A stretch of 64,000 bases of DNA, from the NCBI GenBank assembly GCA_013180625.2, contig SNVD02011092.1, forward strand, positions 248,001-312,000, written 5' to 3'. This document shows, one piece after another, positions 24,142 to 36,879 of the stretch (within the stretch, counting starts at the first letter, position 1; every line of letters starts with the position of its first letter). The notes beneath the pieces are model-generated. The model worked only from the letters and a program-made list of their open reading frames with translations. It was not told the DNA's origin and did no database searches. The position numbers and the translations under genes are program-made. Source of the stretch: Boswellia sacra. Lineage: Eukaryota; Streptophyta; Magnoliopsida; Sapindales; Burseraceae.

Positions 24142-24704
24142 TGTTATGCGCAAGCGGAAGCGATAACAAACAGAACAACCAAATGCACAACACAAACTAT
24201 GCTAGATAATTGAATATAATAGCAACTAAAGAGGCAACCAATCAACCACAATGCAGAAATAGAAAGAACATCAAGATTTAACGAGGTTCGGTATAAATAC
24301 CTACGTCCTCGGGCGCCGCTGAAGAAACTTTCCATTATCTTCAAAGAGAATACAAACTTTTTGGGCCACAATACAAATACCACAACTATTGGGCCAAACT
24401 ATAATTACCCAAATAGTTGGGCCAAACTGTAATTACCCAAACAATTGGGCAATACTACAAATACCCAAAACAAAGAAGGGAAAAAGCAAATATTACAAAC
24501 TTTAAGGTCCTTACTGAAAGGCCCTTAAACTATGAGGTCTTATTAGTGAGACCTTACAAATATAGGGGGTGGAATGATATTTCAAATGGGACACTTATTC
24601 ATTTCCCAAAAGGTTTCTTTTATAAGCCTACAAAAGTCCCAAGCTTTGCTATTTAAGCAATGTGGGATCTTTTATTTTGTGCATATGAGCCACAAAGGTC
24701 AACA
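24142..24704 (-). repeat. Copia-2 3' LTR
   Basis: 563 bp, paired with 28971-29533. The left TSD GCACT is at 24137-24141. Confidence 0.95.
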
Positions 24705-24806
24705 AATCTCTACCTTGGTGAATATGCCAACCCATCACAAATTTCTTCCTTTTTCCCATATTCTCTATCACATTAGCAACGCCTCCAAATGCGCCCAATG
24801 GCGCGG

Positions 24807-27800
24807 TCAAACTCGTACAATATTGATCAAATCCAAACAATGACTGAACTTGATCGCTGTCACAACCTTAGTCAACATATCTGCGGGATTCTCGGCAGTC
24901 TCAATCTTCTGAAGTAAGATTCTTCCTTCATCAATGATCTCCCGCACAAAATGATACCGAACATCAATATGCTTCGTACGAACATGGAACACTGGATTCT
25001 TCGCTAAGTGGATAGCACTTTGACTGTCAGAATAAAGAGTGATCTTCTTCTGCCCAATTCCCAATTCATCCAGCAATCCCTGTAACCAAATAGCTTCCTT
25101 CACAGCCTCTGTCATAGCCATATACTCTGCCTCCGTAGTAGACAAAGCCACTGTAGACTGTAAAGTAGACTTTTAACTCACTGGTGCTCTTGCAAGAGTA
25201 AACACATAACCGGTTGTCGACCGACGTTTATCCAAATCACCAGCATAATCTGAATCAACATAACCAATAGCATACTGACCACATGTATCATCTCTCTCAA
25301 AGACTAAGCCAACATCCACGGTTTTCAACAAATACCGTAGAATCCATTTCACTGCTTGCCAATGTCCTTTACCAGGATCATGCATATACCTGCTCACAAC
25401 TCCAACTGCATGTGAAATGTCGGGTCTCGTACACACCATAGCATACATTAGGCTACCAACTGCATTAGCATACGGAACTCGAGACATATACTCTCGTTCC
25501 TCATCTGTACTAGGAGATAAAGATGCACTGAGTTTCATATGAGGAGCAAGTGGCGTACTTACAGGTTTTGACTGCTCTGTAATGCCAAACCGTTGTAATA
25601 CCTTCTGCAGATACTACTTCTGAGTCAAACAAATCTTGCTTCTCTCTTTATCTCTGCTAATCTCCATGCCAAGAATCTTCTTAGCTTCACCCAAATCTTT
25701 CATCTCAAACTCTCGATTCAACTGAGTCTTCAACTTTGCAATTTCTTCGACATCCGTCGAAGCTATCAACATATCATCAACATACAAGAGTAGATAAATG
25801 AAAGAACCATCACGTAGCCTTCGAAAATACACACAGTTATCAAATTTGCTTCTTGTGTACCTCTGACCCATCATAAACCGATCAAATCGCTTATACCACT
25901 GTCTGGGAGATTGCTTCAAACCATAAAGCGATCTTTTCAGTTTGCATACCAAATTTTCCTTACCAGCAACTTTGAATCCCTCTGGCTGAGTCATATAGAT
26001 TTCCTCTTCCAAGTCACCATGTAAAAATGCAGTTTTTACATCAAGTTGAACTAGTTCCATATTCATCTGAGCTACCAAGGCCAACAAAATTCTAATGGAA
26101 GAATGTTTCACAACTGGAGAAAATACCTCATTGTAGTCAATTCCTTCCCTCTGAGCGTAGCCTTTAGCCACCAACCTTGCCTTGTAGCGGACGTCATTCT
26201 TGTCAGGAAATCTATCTTTCTTTGCATATACCCATTTGCATCCAATTGCCTTTTTACCCTTCGGTAGTTGAGCTAGCTCCCAAGTTTCATTCTTCTGAAG
26301 AGACTGCATCTCTTCGCTCATAGCTGTCTTTCACTGATCAACTTCAGAACATCTGACTGCCTCTCTATAAGTGGAAGGAACATCAGCATCTACAATTGGA
26401 AGTGCATAGGCCACCATATCAGCAAATCGAGCAGGTCTGCGAATCTCAAGTCTTGGCCTATTAACTGCAATAGATTCTTGTTGCTATAGAGGTTCCTGAG
26501 TAGAACCGTCACCATCATCTCCCAAATCTCCCTCTATCATAGGAGTATCAACATCTGTCTCAACAGATCTAATTGGGTTCAATGTCGTCGTTTCAAACTC
26601 CACCTGCTGCTGAGTATGCTCCACCTGCTGCGGAGTACCATTCACCTTTGTCTGGTTTTCTGATTTCTTTAATATTGAAGACTCATCAAATGTCACATCT
26701 CTACTGGATACAATCTTCCTCGAACTAAGACACCAAAGACGATATCCTTTTACTCCAGAAGTAAATCCCAAGAAAATCGCTTTCTTGGCTCTAGGATCCA
26801 GCTTAGATTCTTTCACATGATAATATGCAGTGGAGCCAAAAACATGTAAAGAATCATAATCAGAAACAGGTTGTCCAGACCATACCTCCAATGGAGTTCT
26901 ATCACCAATAGCAGCTGATGGTAGACGATTAATGAGATGACACGCATAAGTCACAGCCTCAGCCCAAAACTCTTTGCCCAACCCAGCATTGGACAACATA
27001 CACTGAACTTTCTCCAGCAATGTCCGGTTCATGCGTTCTGCCACCCCATTCTGCTGTGGTGTACCTATAACAGTAAAATGACGTACAATACCTTCATCTT
27101 GACACAATTTCAAAAACTGATCACTGCAATACTCACCACCATTGTCTGTTCTGAGATGCTTGATCTTCTTACCAGTCTGTGTCTCAATCATCTTTTTCCA
27201 TTTAAGGAAAACACGGAGTACATCATCTTTTGATTTCAAACAGTACACCCAAGTTCTTCTAGAAAAGTCATCAACAAAAGTAACAAAGTAGTGCCTACCT
27301 CCCATCGATGCTATTTTGGTAGGTCCCCACACATCTGAGTGAACATAATCAAGAATACCCTTGGTATTATGAATAGCGGTGCCAAATTTCACTCTCTTAT
27401 GCTTTCCCAGAACACAATGCTCACAGAAATCCAGCTTGCAGGTCTTTGCACCTTTCAATAAGCCTCGTTTCACCAAACTGAATAAGGCTTTCTCACCTGC
27501 ATGTCCCAAACGCATATGCCACAGTCTCGTGATCTCTGAATCTGCATCATTATCAGAAACCGTAGCAGCTGATCTAATAACCGTACTACCATTATAGTAA
27601 TACAAGTTGTTCCTCCTAGTGCCTTTCAATACCACAAGAGCGCCTGAAGTGACCCTCAGAATACCATCTCGAATAGATATACTACAGCCTTTAGATTCTA
27701 AGGCTCCCAAAGAGATAAGATTCTTCTTCAACTTCGGTACATACCGAACATCTGTCAGAACTCTAGTCAGTCCATCATGATTCCTCAAACGGATCAAACC

Positions 27801-28804
27801 TATCCCAACAGTATGACAAATATCATCATTGCCCATATACACAACTCCACAATCAAGTTCTTCAAACTGAAAGAACCAATCCCGATGTGGACACATATGA
27901 TAAGTACAACCCGAATCCATAATCCACTCATCAGAACCAGAAGTGGATGGGTGACCAGCTAGACATATATCTGACTCACTATCATCCTCACGCTCAACAA
28001 CACATGCATCAGAAACAGCCTTGCCCTTTTCTTTCTTTTTCAACTTAGGACAATCTTTCTTCCAATGCCCTTTCTCACGACAAAAGGCACACTCATCTTT
28101 TCCTAATCTACCCCTCGACCAAGATTTTCCCCTTTTTCCTGGTTTTCTACTATGACTACGCCCTCTCACTGTCAATGCATCTACTGACTCATCCCTATGT
28201 TCCCTTTGATCTTTCTTACGAATTTCATAATTCAACAAAGCAAAACAGACTTCTTCAAAAGACAGTTTATCTTTCCCATGGATAAGAGTAATGCACAAAT
28301 GATCTAATTCATCCGAAAGTGAGCCAATCAATAGCATAGCCTTAATTTCATCTTTGAAGGTTTTATCTAAGTTTACCAAATCAGCAATTAACTTATTAAA
28401 CTCATCAATATGAGAACTGATGCTCGTACCTGGTTTCAACTGGAGACAGAACAATCTCTTCAATAGATACAGCCGATTCTCATTGCTTTTCTTCATATAT
28501 TTGTTCTCCAGCGCCTTCCACAATTTGCTTGCAGATGTCTCCTTAGTGAACGGATACTTTTGTTCTCTACACAAGCAAGAGCGAATCAACCCACAAGCTT
28601 TTATATTCAGCCTGTCCCAATCTCTGCACTGATATCTTCTGGTTTTGTTTCTTCCAGAACAATATCCAAATCTTGCTGATACAACCCGTCCAACACCTCA
28701 CTCTGCCATAAGCCGAAATTATTTCGGCCATCAAAATTTTCAACATCTATTTTTGCATTTGTCACAGTCACTTTCTTCTCCGGTACAGTTGACGATGACG
28801 CCAT
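24807..28804 (-). pseudogene. Copia-2 gag-pol polyprotein, nearly complete but with stops
   Basis: It starts at 28804 (MASSSTVPEKK) with the copia gag D-G-R-N-N-F-G-L-W segment. A frameshift near 28612 separates this from the long 26484-28589 frame, which contains gag, the knuckle C-A-F-C-R-E-K-G-H-W-K-K-D-C, protease DSGCTYHMC, the integrase zinc finger (H...H...CEHC), and catalytic positions in HSDVWGP, RTDNGGEY and the Glu of NGVAE. RT (26321-25614) has YVDDMLIAS. RNase H (25538-24807) has DSDYAGD and TEAEYMA. Stops at about 26483, 26332, 25613 and 25172 interrupt it. At least two replace a Trp conserved in Copia-1. Confidence 0.93.
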
Positions 28805-28970
28805 TACTACCTCTCACAAATAAGCTCGATACACAAATCATCAATAACCAAGCTCCAAACAGACTATTATATTCAATAACTAGCAATCCAAAATCAACAG
28901 CCCAGAACAGTAGTAAGTGCTTCAATGAAATAGCCACTAACTACCCAAAACCTTCGGCTCTGATACCAAT

Positions 28971-29533
28971 TGTTATGCACAAGCGGAAGCGATAACAAAC
29001 ATAACAACCAAATGCACAATACAAACTATGCTAGATAATTGAATATAATAGCAACTAAAGAGGCAACCAATCAACCACAATGCAGAAATAGAAAGAACAC
29101 CAAGATTTAACGAGGTTCGGTATAAATACTTACATCCTTGGGCGCCGTTGAAGAAACTTTTCACTATCTTCAAAGAGAATACAAACTTTTTGGGCCACAA
29201 TACAAATACCACAACTATTAGGCCAAACTGTAATTACCCAAATAGTTGGGTCAAACTGTAATTACCCAAACAATTAGGCAATACTACAAATACCCAAAAC
29301 AAAGAAGAGAAAAAGCAAATATTACAAACTTTAAGGTCCTTACTGAAAGGCCCATAAACTATGAGGTCTTATTAGTGAGACCTTACAAATATAGGGGGTG
29401 GAATGATATTTCAAATGGGACACTTATTCATTTCCCAAAAGGTTTCTTTTATAAGCCTACAAAAGTCCCAAGCTTTGCTATTTAAGCAATGTAGGATCTT
29501 TTAATTTGTGCATATGAGCCACAAAGCTCAACA
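28971..29533 (-). repeat. Copia-2 5' LTR
   Basis: 563 bp, paired with 24142-24704. The primer-binding site lies immediately inside (plus strand GGCTCTGATACCA at 28956-28968). Confidence 0.95.
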
Positions 29534-30388
29534 GCACTCATGTTGTCACAGTAGATGACTAGAGGAGGAGAAATAGGCACTCGTAGTTCTTGAAGAAGAT
29601 TCGTTACCCAATTGAATTTAGCTTCAGTAGAGGCAATGGCTCAATACCCGCCTTGGGTGGAAGAGCAAGCTATAGTCTTTTGCTTTTAGAACTCCAAGAT
29701 ATTGGATTGGCGACAAAGAAGACAACATAACCAGAGGTTGAGGTGCGATATTGAGGATCACTTGCCTAATCAGCATCGACAAATGCATAAAGAGTTTGAG
29801 GAGAGTTTTCTCAAAGCATCAGACCATAGTCAAGAGTCCTAGCGAGATAACAGAGCAGTAGTTTAACAGTGATCCAATGAAGTGTGGAGGGACTATGTGT
29901 GAACTAAGACAACTTATTAATGGCACAAGAGACATCAGGATGAGTTAAAGAGATATATTGTAATGATCCAACAGTTTGACGATACAATGTGGCATCAGCT
30001 GGTGAAGTTCTATCAATTAACTTGAGAATTGTAGATGTTGCAAGAGGCGTAGAAACAGGCTTTGCAATAGTCATGTTAAGCTGATGTAATAGATCACTTA
30101 TATATTTCTGCTGAGACAAAAACAAACTAGCAGTGGTATAATGAGCTTCAATCCCAAGAAAGTAGGAGAGATTACCAAGATCCTTTAGAGAGAATCGTCA
30201 AGCAAGAGTTGAGATAAAGGCAGCCATACGTGCAACATAGGATCCAGTGATGATGATATCATCAACATAAACCAATGGATACAAAACTGCATTGGAAGAG
30301 TGAAGCATAAATAAAGAAGTATTTGAATGGGAGTAGGTGAAGTCTTCAGATACAAGAAAATTACGAAGTTCCTAGTACCAAGCACAAG

Positions 30389-30647
30389 TGTTGGAAACAA
30401 AAAATCACAAACAACATAAAAAGAAAACAGAGGCAAAACAGAGGAGAACGAACATTCAACGTTTTTATTCTGCAGTACAAATTGATGAGCTAAACATGCC
30501 TTTATATAGGCTACAACTCTAACAAATTAACCTTAAAATTCTGCCCACTAACACACTAACAGCCTGCTAACTTTGCAACCAGTTTAATTGGCCACTAACT
30601 AAACATGCAGCAATAGACGAGATGTAACTTTGAATTATTCTTTAACA
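30389..30647 (-). repeat. Copia-4 3' LTR
   Basis: 259 bp, paired with 34671-34929. The left TSD ACAAG is at 30384-30388. Confidence 0.95.
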
Positions 30648-33600
30648 CTCCCTCTTGATTCAAAGTTACAAACACCAAGTAGAGATCTGAAGTAGATAAA
30701 CTTTTCTTTCGATAGAGCCTTAGTAAGCACATCAGCCAGTTGTTCGTTTGTGCTACAATACTCCAAAGTAATCTCCTCCTTTGCAACCAAATCACGAATA
30801 AAATGGAAGCGAATATCAATGTGTTTTGCTCTACTGTGAAAAGCTGGATTCTTTGTCATGGAGATTGTTGCTTTGTTGTTACAGAATATGGCTGTTGCTC
30901 GTTCTTGCTTTTGTTGAAGTTCTGCTAACATTCTCCTTAACCAAATGGCTTGACAAGCTGCTGAAGTGGATGCTACATATTCAGCTTCTAAGGAAGACAA
31001 TGCTGTTGTAGCTTGCTTCTTTGAGCTCCAAGTGATTACTCCTAATCCAAGAGTAAAAACATTTGCCGAAATGCTCTGCCTATCATCCAACGAACTAGCC
31101 CAATCACTATCCGTGAACCCACATAATCTAGAACTAGAAACTTTTGAATACCAAATCCCATAATCCATTGTTCCAGTGATATAACGCAAAACCCGCTTTG
31201 CTGCACCGAGATGAAGCTTTGAAGGATTTTGCATAAATCTCGAAATTACACCAACAGAAAATGCAATATCGGGTCGAGTGTTAGTTAGATAAATTAAACC
31301 TCCATCAAGCTTCTGAATCTTTTAGCATTAGGCATCTCTCCTCCATCTTCATGCTGCAATTTTTCATTTATATTCATGGGCGTAGCTGCAGATTTACAAT
31401 TAATCATGCCAAATTTCTTAAGAAGATCCTTGGCATATTTTCTTTGGGAAATAAAAATTCCATCTTCTGCTTGTTGAACTTTAAGGCCAAGAAAACAATG
31501 CAGCAAACCCATGTCTGACATTTCAAACTCATGCATCATACGTGATTTAAACTCAGCCACAAGGGAATTAGATGAGCTTGTATAAATGATATCATCAACA
31601 TAGAGACAAATTATGATGAAATCATTTTTACCTTCCTTCTTCACGTAGAGAGTGGGCTCATTCTCACTCGTCAAGAACCCATTTTGCTGAAAATATCCAT
31701 CAATTTTGCTGTACCATGCCCGAGGAGCCTGCTTCAATCCATACAAGGCCTTCCTCAACTTGTTCACCTTTGTCTCTTTTCCTTCAATTATGAAACCTTC
31801 TGGTTGAGCCACATAAACCTCCTCTTGTAAATCTCCATTTAAAAAAGCCGACTTGACATCAAATTGATAAATAGGCCATTGTAATTGTGCAGCCAATGCC
31901 AAGATAATTCTCACAGTTTCGAAACGAGCTACTGGAGAAAAAGTTTCTTCGAAATCAATACCATGTTGCTGGGCATATCCTTTTGCCACTAGTCAAGCTT
32001 TGTGTTTTTGTATGCTTCCATCTGCACAAAATTTTGTTCTGAATACCCACTTCAAACCAATTGCATTCTTGCCTTCCGGTAAGTCCACAATCTCCCACAT
32101 TCCATTCTTTTCTATCGCTGTCAATTCTTCTTTCATTGCTTTTTGCCATTCTTCTTTTATAACTGCTTCCTCATAGGTGATAGGATCTGAAACAGTGAGA
32201 GCAAATTGGCAAGACTCATATATGTCTCTTAAGGATCAAGATTTTCTGGATGGTTTTTCACTCGACGACTCCTCAAGAGTGGATGAAGAGTTTTGGCTTG
32301 GTGATGTTGAGGTCGAAGAACTTGGTGACGCCATAGAGGAATCAGCTGGTGAATTTGTAGGAGTTGGCTCTTGACTTCTATTTGGAGATATTCCAATGGG
32401 CATAGGAATTTGTTGCATCTTCTCATCATTTTCACTCCAATCCCAGCTTGCATTTTCATCAAATACTACGTCCCTTTTAATTTAAATCTTGCCACTAAGA
32501 GGATTATATAATCTATATTCTTTGGAGTGTGTACAATAACCAATAAAAACACATTTTTCAGATTTTTCATCAAGTTTATGACGAAATTGAGAATTTATCA
32601 AAGCATATGCAACGCACCCAAAAATTCTTAAGTGACTTACAGATGGTCTTCTACCATGCCAAGCTTCAAATGGAGTTTGATTCACAACAGCCTTTGTGGA
32701 AGAAATGTTCAATAAATAGACTGATGTTGCGACAGCTTCAGCCCAAAAATGATTTGAAAGTCCCTTCGCTTGTAACATGCTTCTTGCCATCTCAACAACA
32801 ATTCGATTTTTTCGCTCGGCGACACCGTTTTGCTCCAGAGTGTAAGGAGTTGTCAACTCCCTATGAATGCCATTTGCTTCACAAAAAAGATTAAATTCTG
32901 TGGATAGGAACTCTCCACCTCTATCAGTACGAAGAGCTTTGATGTAAGAACCACTTTGCTTCTCAGCCATAGCTTTAAAATGCTTGAATTTCTGAAATGT
33001 TTTCCAAAAAATAAACCCAACTCATGCGACTACAATCATCAATAAAAAGTAAAAAATAACGACTCCCACCGAAAGATGTAGTATGCATAGGCCCGCATAA
33101 ATCTGCATGTATTAATTCAAGACACTTTGAAGCCCTCCAAGCCTTTCCAATAGGAAAAGATTTTCTTGTTTGTTTCCCATAAATGCACCCTTCACAAAAA
33201 TCAACAGAACCAATTTTCGATAGTCCAAAAACCATACCTTTTTCATTTAGCAATTTCAGACCCTTGATGTTGAGATGTCCACATCGCAAATGCCATAGTT
33301 TTGAGTCATCTTTTCCACCAGCAGCAAAAACAAAATTCCCCATGCTTGAAACTTCTAAAGGGAACATTTTGTTTTGAGTCATGTTGATGTTAATCAACGT
33401 ATGGCCTGACTGCTTGTCTTTAATAACACATGCATCATCATCAAATAATATTGAATATCCACCAGCCATTAATTGCCCAACACTTAGCAAATTACATCCC
33501 AAATTATATCCCACTGTACCTTTCCCTTCAACCTGCATTTCTTTGCCATTGCCAAGCTGCACCTTCATTTTTTGTGTCTCATCAAGCTCCGTAAATATGG

Positions 33601-34587
33601 ATTTGATGCCTGTCATATGATTTGAACAGCCGCTGTCTACAAACCATACATTGCTTGACTGATTTTTGGTATCAAAATGAGCCATAAAAAGCTTACTTTC
33701 TTCACCATTTTCTGCTGTAAAATTCACTTGTTGGTCTTTGTACCAACAATCAGCTTTTATATGCCCATATCTCTTGCAATGATAGCATTGGATGCCACTC
33801 TTGTTGTTTCTTTGCTCGCTGGACTGGCGTTGTCCATCGAAGCGACCATTGCCTCTTCCATTACCACGACCACGACCACGACCACGGAATCCCCCTTTTC
33901 CACGGCCCATGCTTATTGAACTATCATGCTCTCCAGCTTTGTTGACAGCCTCCTTCACTTGAAATGCCTTTTCTTCATTCTTTTCAAGTGATCGATTAAT
34001 TCTTGCCTCATGTGCTTGAAAGGACCCCATTAGTTCATCAAAAGAAAAAATTCACAAATATTTTGATTCTTCTATTGCAGCAACTACATGATCAAATTTT
34101 GGAGTCAAGCTTTGCAATATCTTTTCAACAATTGTTTGATCAGTAATATTCTCTCCATAAGATCGCATTTGACTGACTATTGTTGTTGCTTTGGACAAAA
34201 AATCAGCAATGGATTCTCCACTTTTCATGACCAGAGTTTCAAAGTCACGCCGAAGTGATTGCAATCTCACAACAATCACCTTTGAATCACCTTGAAACTC
34301 TTTCTGCAGAATCGACCAGGCCTGCTTTGATGTGGTTACCGCTGCAATTCGTGAGAAAACGCTGTCATGAACGGCCTGCTGGATGATCACTAATGCCTTG
34401 GAGTCCTTTTTCTTGTTTTCTTTCAATCTGCTTCATCAGGATCTGTATACCCCTGCTCCACCAAGTCCCAAAGATCTTGAGATCTAAGTAGAGTTTTCAT
34501 ACGAATACTCCAGAACTCGTAGCCTTCTCCCTTAAAGACAGGATTAAGAGGTTGTGCAGCACCCATCGAATTGCTGTTGCTGGCCAT
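30635..34587 (-). pseudogene. Copia-4 gag-pol polyprotein with frameshifts
   Basis: It starts at 34587 (MASNSNSMG). Gag runs to about 34052 with a frameshift near 34430 and a stop near 34050. An arginine/glycine-rich linker (33900-33830) precedes the zinc knuckle C-Y-H-C-K-R-Y-G-H-I-K-A-D-C. Protease VDSGCSNHM and the integrase zinc finger and core follow (33700-32482; RTDRGGEF and NGVAERKN), with a shift near 32975. A Ser/Thr/Pro-rich linker (32420-32230) leads to RT (31989-31294, YVDDIIYTS) and RNase H (31234-30635, with SRAKHIDIRFHF). The stop falls inside the 3' LTR, which occurs in some copia elements. Confidence 0.92.
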
Positions 34588-34670
34588 TGGCTTTTCCTCT
34601 CAAGTGTTTCACTCAACTCATGTTCTTACCCTCTCTACTCACTCTCTCAAGTATGCTCTGAGACCAAAGT

Positions 34671-34929
34671 TGTTCGAAAGAAAAAATCACAAACAGCATA
34701 AAAAGAAAACAGAGGCAAAACAGAGGAGAAAGAACATTCAACGTTTTTATTCTGTAGTACAAATTGATGAGCTAAACATGCCTCTATATAGGCTACAACT
34801 CTAACAAATTAACCTTAAAATTCTGCCCACTAACACACTAACAGCCCGCTAACTTTGCAACCAGTTTGACTGGCCACTAACTGAACGTGCAGCAATAGAC
34901 GGGATGTAACTTTGAATTATTCTTTAACA
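34671..34929 (-). repeat. Copia-4 5' LTR
   Basis: 259 bp, paired with 30389-30647. The right TSD ACAAG is at 34930-34934. Confidence 0.95.
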
Positions 34930-35020
34930 ACAAGGAGCTTGTTGCAACCCATAAATTGCCTTTTTTAACTTACAAAAATGATTAGGTAAACCAAAATGTT
35001 CGAAACCATTTAACACGCCT

Positions 35021-36083
35021 ATTACAACGTAAATCCTAATTTTTTTATTAAAATTTATGAGAAAATAAAATAGTACATTGGATTACTAGGATTTTGTAAA
35101 AAAGTTATAGCATGAATTTGTTGATAACGGCAAGAAGGAGATCGGGATGCAAAATTGTAGAAGTTAGTAATTTGGTAAATGCAAAGTGGTCTGCTGGTCA
35201 TTGGCTTTTGAAGTTTGGAAACGAATAGAATTGTTATTGACGAATTTTTTTTTTTTTTCATTAATGGCATTTGAGTTGGTGATTGAGTCGAAAGCTATAA
35301 CAATGATCTTTGTTGAATTTGGGATGGAAACCTTTGTACTGTCAAGAAACGAGTGTCATCTTGAACTTTGTATGGCATTGCAACCCGCTCCCTCTGCGCA
35401 AGCGCTTGTACCGGAGATTACCACAGCGATTGTGATTCCTCTTTGGTGGTTGTTTATGATGATTGTGTTCTCAGTCTTGTTAAATCCGGCCAATTGTGCC
35501 TCGGATGATTGATTTGGTTCTTTTTTAAATGTTTTGTTGATGGGCTGAAGAGATCCAAATTTATAAAAATCTCTCCTTTGTTAGATTATATGTAGATTAG
35601 TGTGGATTATGCAATCTGGGATGCTCCTGAATGGATTGACAAGGTTATTTATATATTTTTTTTATCTTTTTCAAGTGGGGTTCTTCGGTTTTGCTTGTTT
35701 GATCCTTTCATCTTTAATCCTTACCTTTTATTAGCTTACTTCTGGTTTTCGTGGTTTCCAATTCTATTTAACCACTTCAAGTTTTTGTAACTTACAATAA
35801 ATTTGTTTTTCAACAACTCTATTATAAGCTTACCTGAGGAAAATGAATTTCAGGAATGTACAAGGCAGCCAACTAAAATATCGTTTCTGCCCTTCCTGAG
35901 TTATTGATTTTAAATGGAGATAGAAGTAGGGGTGGTTGATGATATTCACCCAAAAAAGAATTCAATTCAATAAGAATTTTATAAAGTTAATTTATCATAT
36001 ATATATATATATATATATATATGATTAATTAACCCAAAAAAAAAAAACAGAGAGAGAGTAAAATTGGTTGTGAAGATATATAC
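35021..36083. other. Unassigned sequence between Copia-3 and phytocyanin copy 2
   Basis: A plus-strand frame of 108 aa (35186-35512) has a moderately complex composition and a hydrophobic segment (IVIPLWWLFMMIVFSVLL), but I recognise no family and would not call it a gene. No phytocyanin exon 2 was found here, although one would be expected downstream of the exon at 36084-36239. There is an AT run at about 36000-36022. Confidence 0.4.
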
Positions 36084-36239
36084 CTAGTGAATCTCCAGCA
36101 TAAAAGTTGGAAGAATCCAACAAGATTCTCCATCGACCTTGTGGATTTTTTGTGCAGAGGCACAGCCTGAGCCCAAGAGAGTTAGAAAAAGTGCAATGGC
36201 TATTATCTTAAACATCTTCACTTCTAATACTGACATCAT
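36084..36239 (-). pseudogene. Phytocyanin copy 2, exon 1 only, deleted and frameshifted
   Basis: The start at 36239 (MMSVLEVKMF) is followed by a signal peptide close to that of copy 1 (IAIALFLTLLGSG), then C-A-S-A-Q-K-I-H-K-V-D-G-E-S. About 30 nt encoding the region around E-E-W-S-A-S in copy 1 are missing, and the frame shifts. The old F-Y-A-G-D codons remain readable in another frame, and the shifted frame ends at a TAG directly before the GTATAT donor. Exon 2 is not present downstream, which is consistent with loss when the copia cluster formed. It is paralogous to 17473-21035 in the same orientation. Confidence 0.8.
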
Positions 36240-36603
36240 TGTCATGAAATTTGAAGTCAATTTCCTCGAAATCAAACAATAAAATAATATCAAGCCCAAT
36301 CAACAAAAAGCTGCGGACCCGTGGGGCCGAATTGTAGAAGAATGAAAAGAAAATGAAATTTTTGTGCCAGAATTATAAACAAATTATTATATGATACAAA
36401 AAATTTTCTTAACTAAATAGATAGGTTTCCTAATCAGAAAACTTGACGCATAAAAAAATCCAGAACTTGATACACTCTTGTATGAAAATCGGGATAGGAT
36501 CCATGAAGAAGAATAGCAGGTGGGCTAGGATATACGTGCAACAGACTCACCTTCTTGCTATTTCTGCCTGTTGCACATGCGCCTGCTAGCCAGATAAATA
36601 TGA

Positions 36604-36607
36604 TTAC

Positions 36608-36650
<43 letters not shown>
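36604..36650. repeat. (ATT)n microsatellite
   Basis: About 15 ATT units in the leader region of phytocyanin copy 2. An AAAT run follows at about 36696-36722. Confidence 0.9.
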
Positions 36651-36868
36651 TCACTTGTAAATAATTTTATCTGTGTACAGCACAGTCTCTAACACCAAAT
36701 AAATAAATAAATAAATAAATAAAACTTCACTCAACTGATCGAAACTTTTCTGATGGAAAACAAAAAAGAGATGAGAAGAAGCAAAAGGCGAACCAGAGAC
36801 AATAAGAGAATAATAGCAGCTAAAGGTAGAAGAAAGAAAGCGGCTGCAGATGAAGTTGGGTTGGCGGG

Positions 36869-36876
36869 TTTATAAA
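36869..36876 (-). promoter_or_regulatory. TATA box of phytocyanin copy 2
   Basis: GGGTTTATAAAGA, matching the context at 21988-21999 upstream of copy 1. Confidence 0.45.
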
Positions 36877-36879
36877 GAT

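Larger units (their letters stand above)
24142..29533 (-). mobile_element. Copia-2: complete copia element nested in Copia-3
   Basis: Two 563-bp LTRs (24142-24704 and 28971-29533), TGTTATG...CAACA, are bounded by an exact GCACT duplication (24137-24141 and 29534-29538). The primer-binding site TGGTATCAGAGCC is on the minus strand just inside the right LTR, and the purine tract AAGGTAGAGATT precedes the left LTR. By hand count the LTRs differ at roughly 19 positions, mostly transitions, so it is younger than its host element. All protein domains are present. It belongs to the same family as Copia-1. Confidence 0.96.
30389..34929 (-). mobile_element. Copia-4: complete Tnt1-like copia element nested in Copia-3
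   Basis: Two 259-bp LTRs (30389-30647 and 34671-34929), TGTT...AACA, are flanked by an exact ACAAG duplication (30384-30388 and 34930-34934). The primer-binding site reads TGGTCTCAGAGC, one base from the usual initiator tRNA-Met complement. The purine tract CAAGAGGGAG precedes the 3' LTR. By hand count the LTRs differ at about 12 positions. It belongs to a different lineage from Copia-1/2, judged by its short LTR and its gag with an RG-rich linker. Confidence 0.96.
23912..35015 (-). pseudogene. Copia-3 RT-RNase H remnant, interrupted twice
   Basis: The RT segment at 35015-34930 reads L-K-K-A-I-Y-G-L-Q-Q-A-P and continues after Copia-4 at 30388 with C-A-W-Y. The catalytic YVDD lies near 30265. 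The RT connection runs to about 29905 and RNase H to 29534, where Copia-2 interrupts a C-D-N-M-S-A-T segment that resumes at 24141 with Y-V-C-A-N and S-R-T-K-H-I-A. Several in-frame stops (for example near 30198, 29905 and 29770) show it was dead independently of the insertions. Confidence 0.85.
23676..35020 (-). mobile_element. Copia-3: old truncated copia that hosts two nested copia insertions
   Basis: Removing Copia-2 (with its GCACT duplication) and Copia-4 (with ACAAG) reconnects one continuous minus-strand copia RT-RNase H region: about 35020-34930, then 30388-29534, then 24141-23912, followed by a 3' LTR (23676-23911). The 5' part (5' LTR, gag, protease, integrase) is absent; homology stops around 35010-35040. 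The RNase H end resembles Copia-5, and the tract GCAGGGGCA before the LTR corresponds to ACGGGGGCA in Copia-5, so the two are related families. Confidence 0.85.

Noticed and set aside
35186..35512. 108-aa plus-strand frame as a gene
   Set aside because: No recognisable domain, no convincing start context or splice partners, and a poly-T run codes for part of it.
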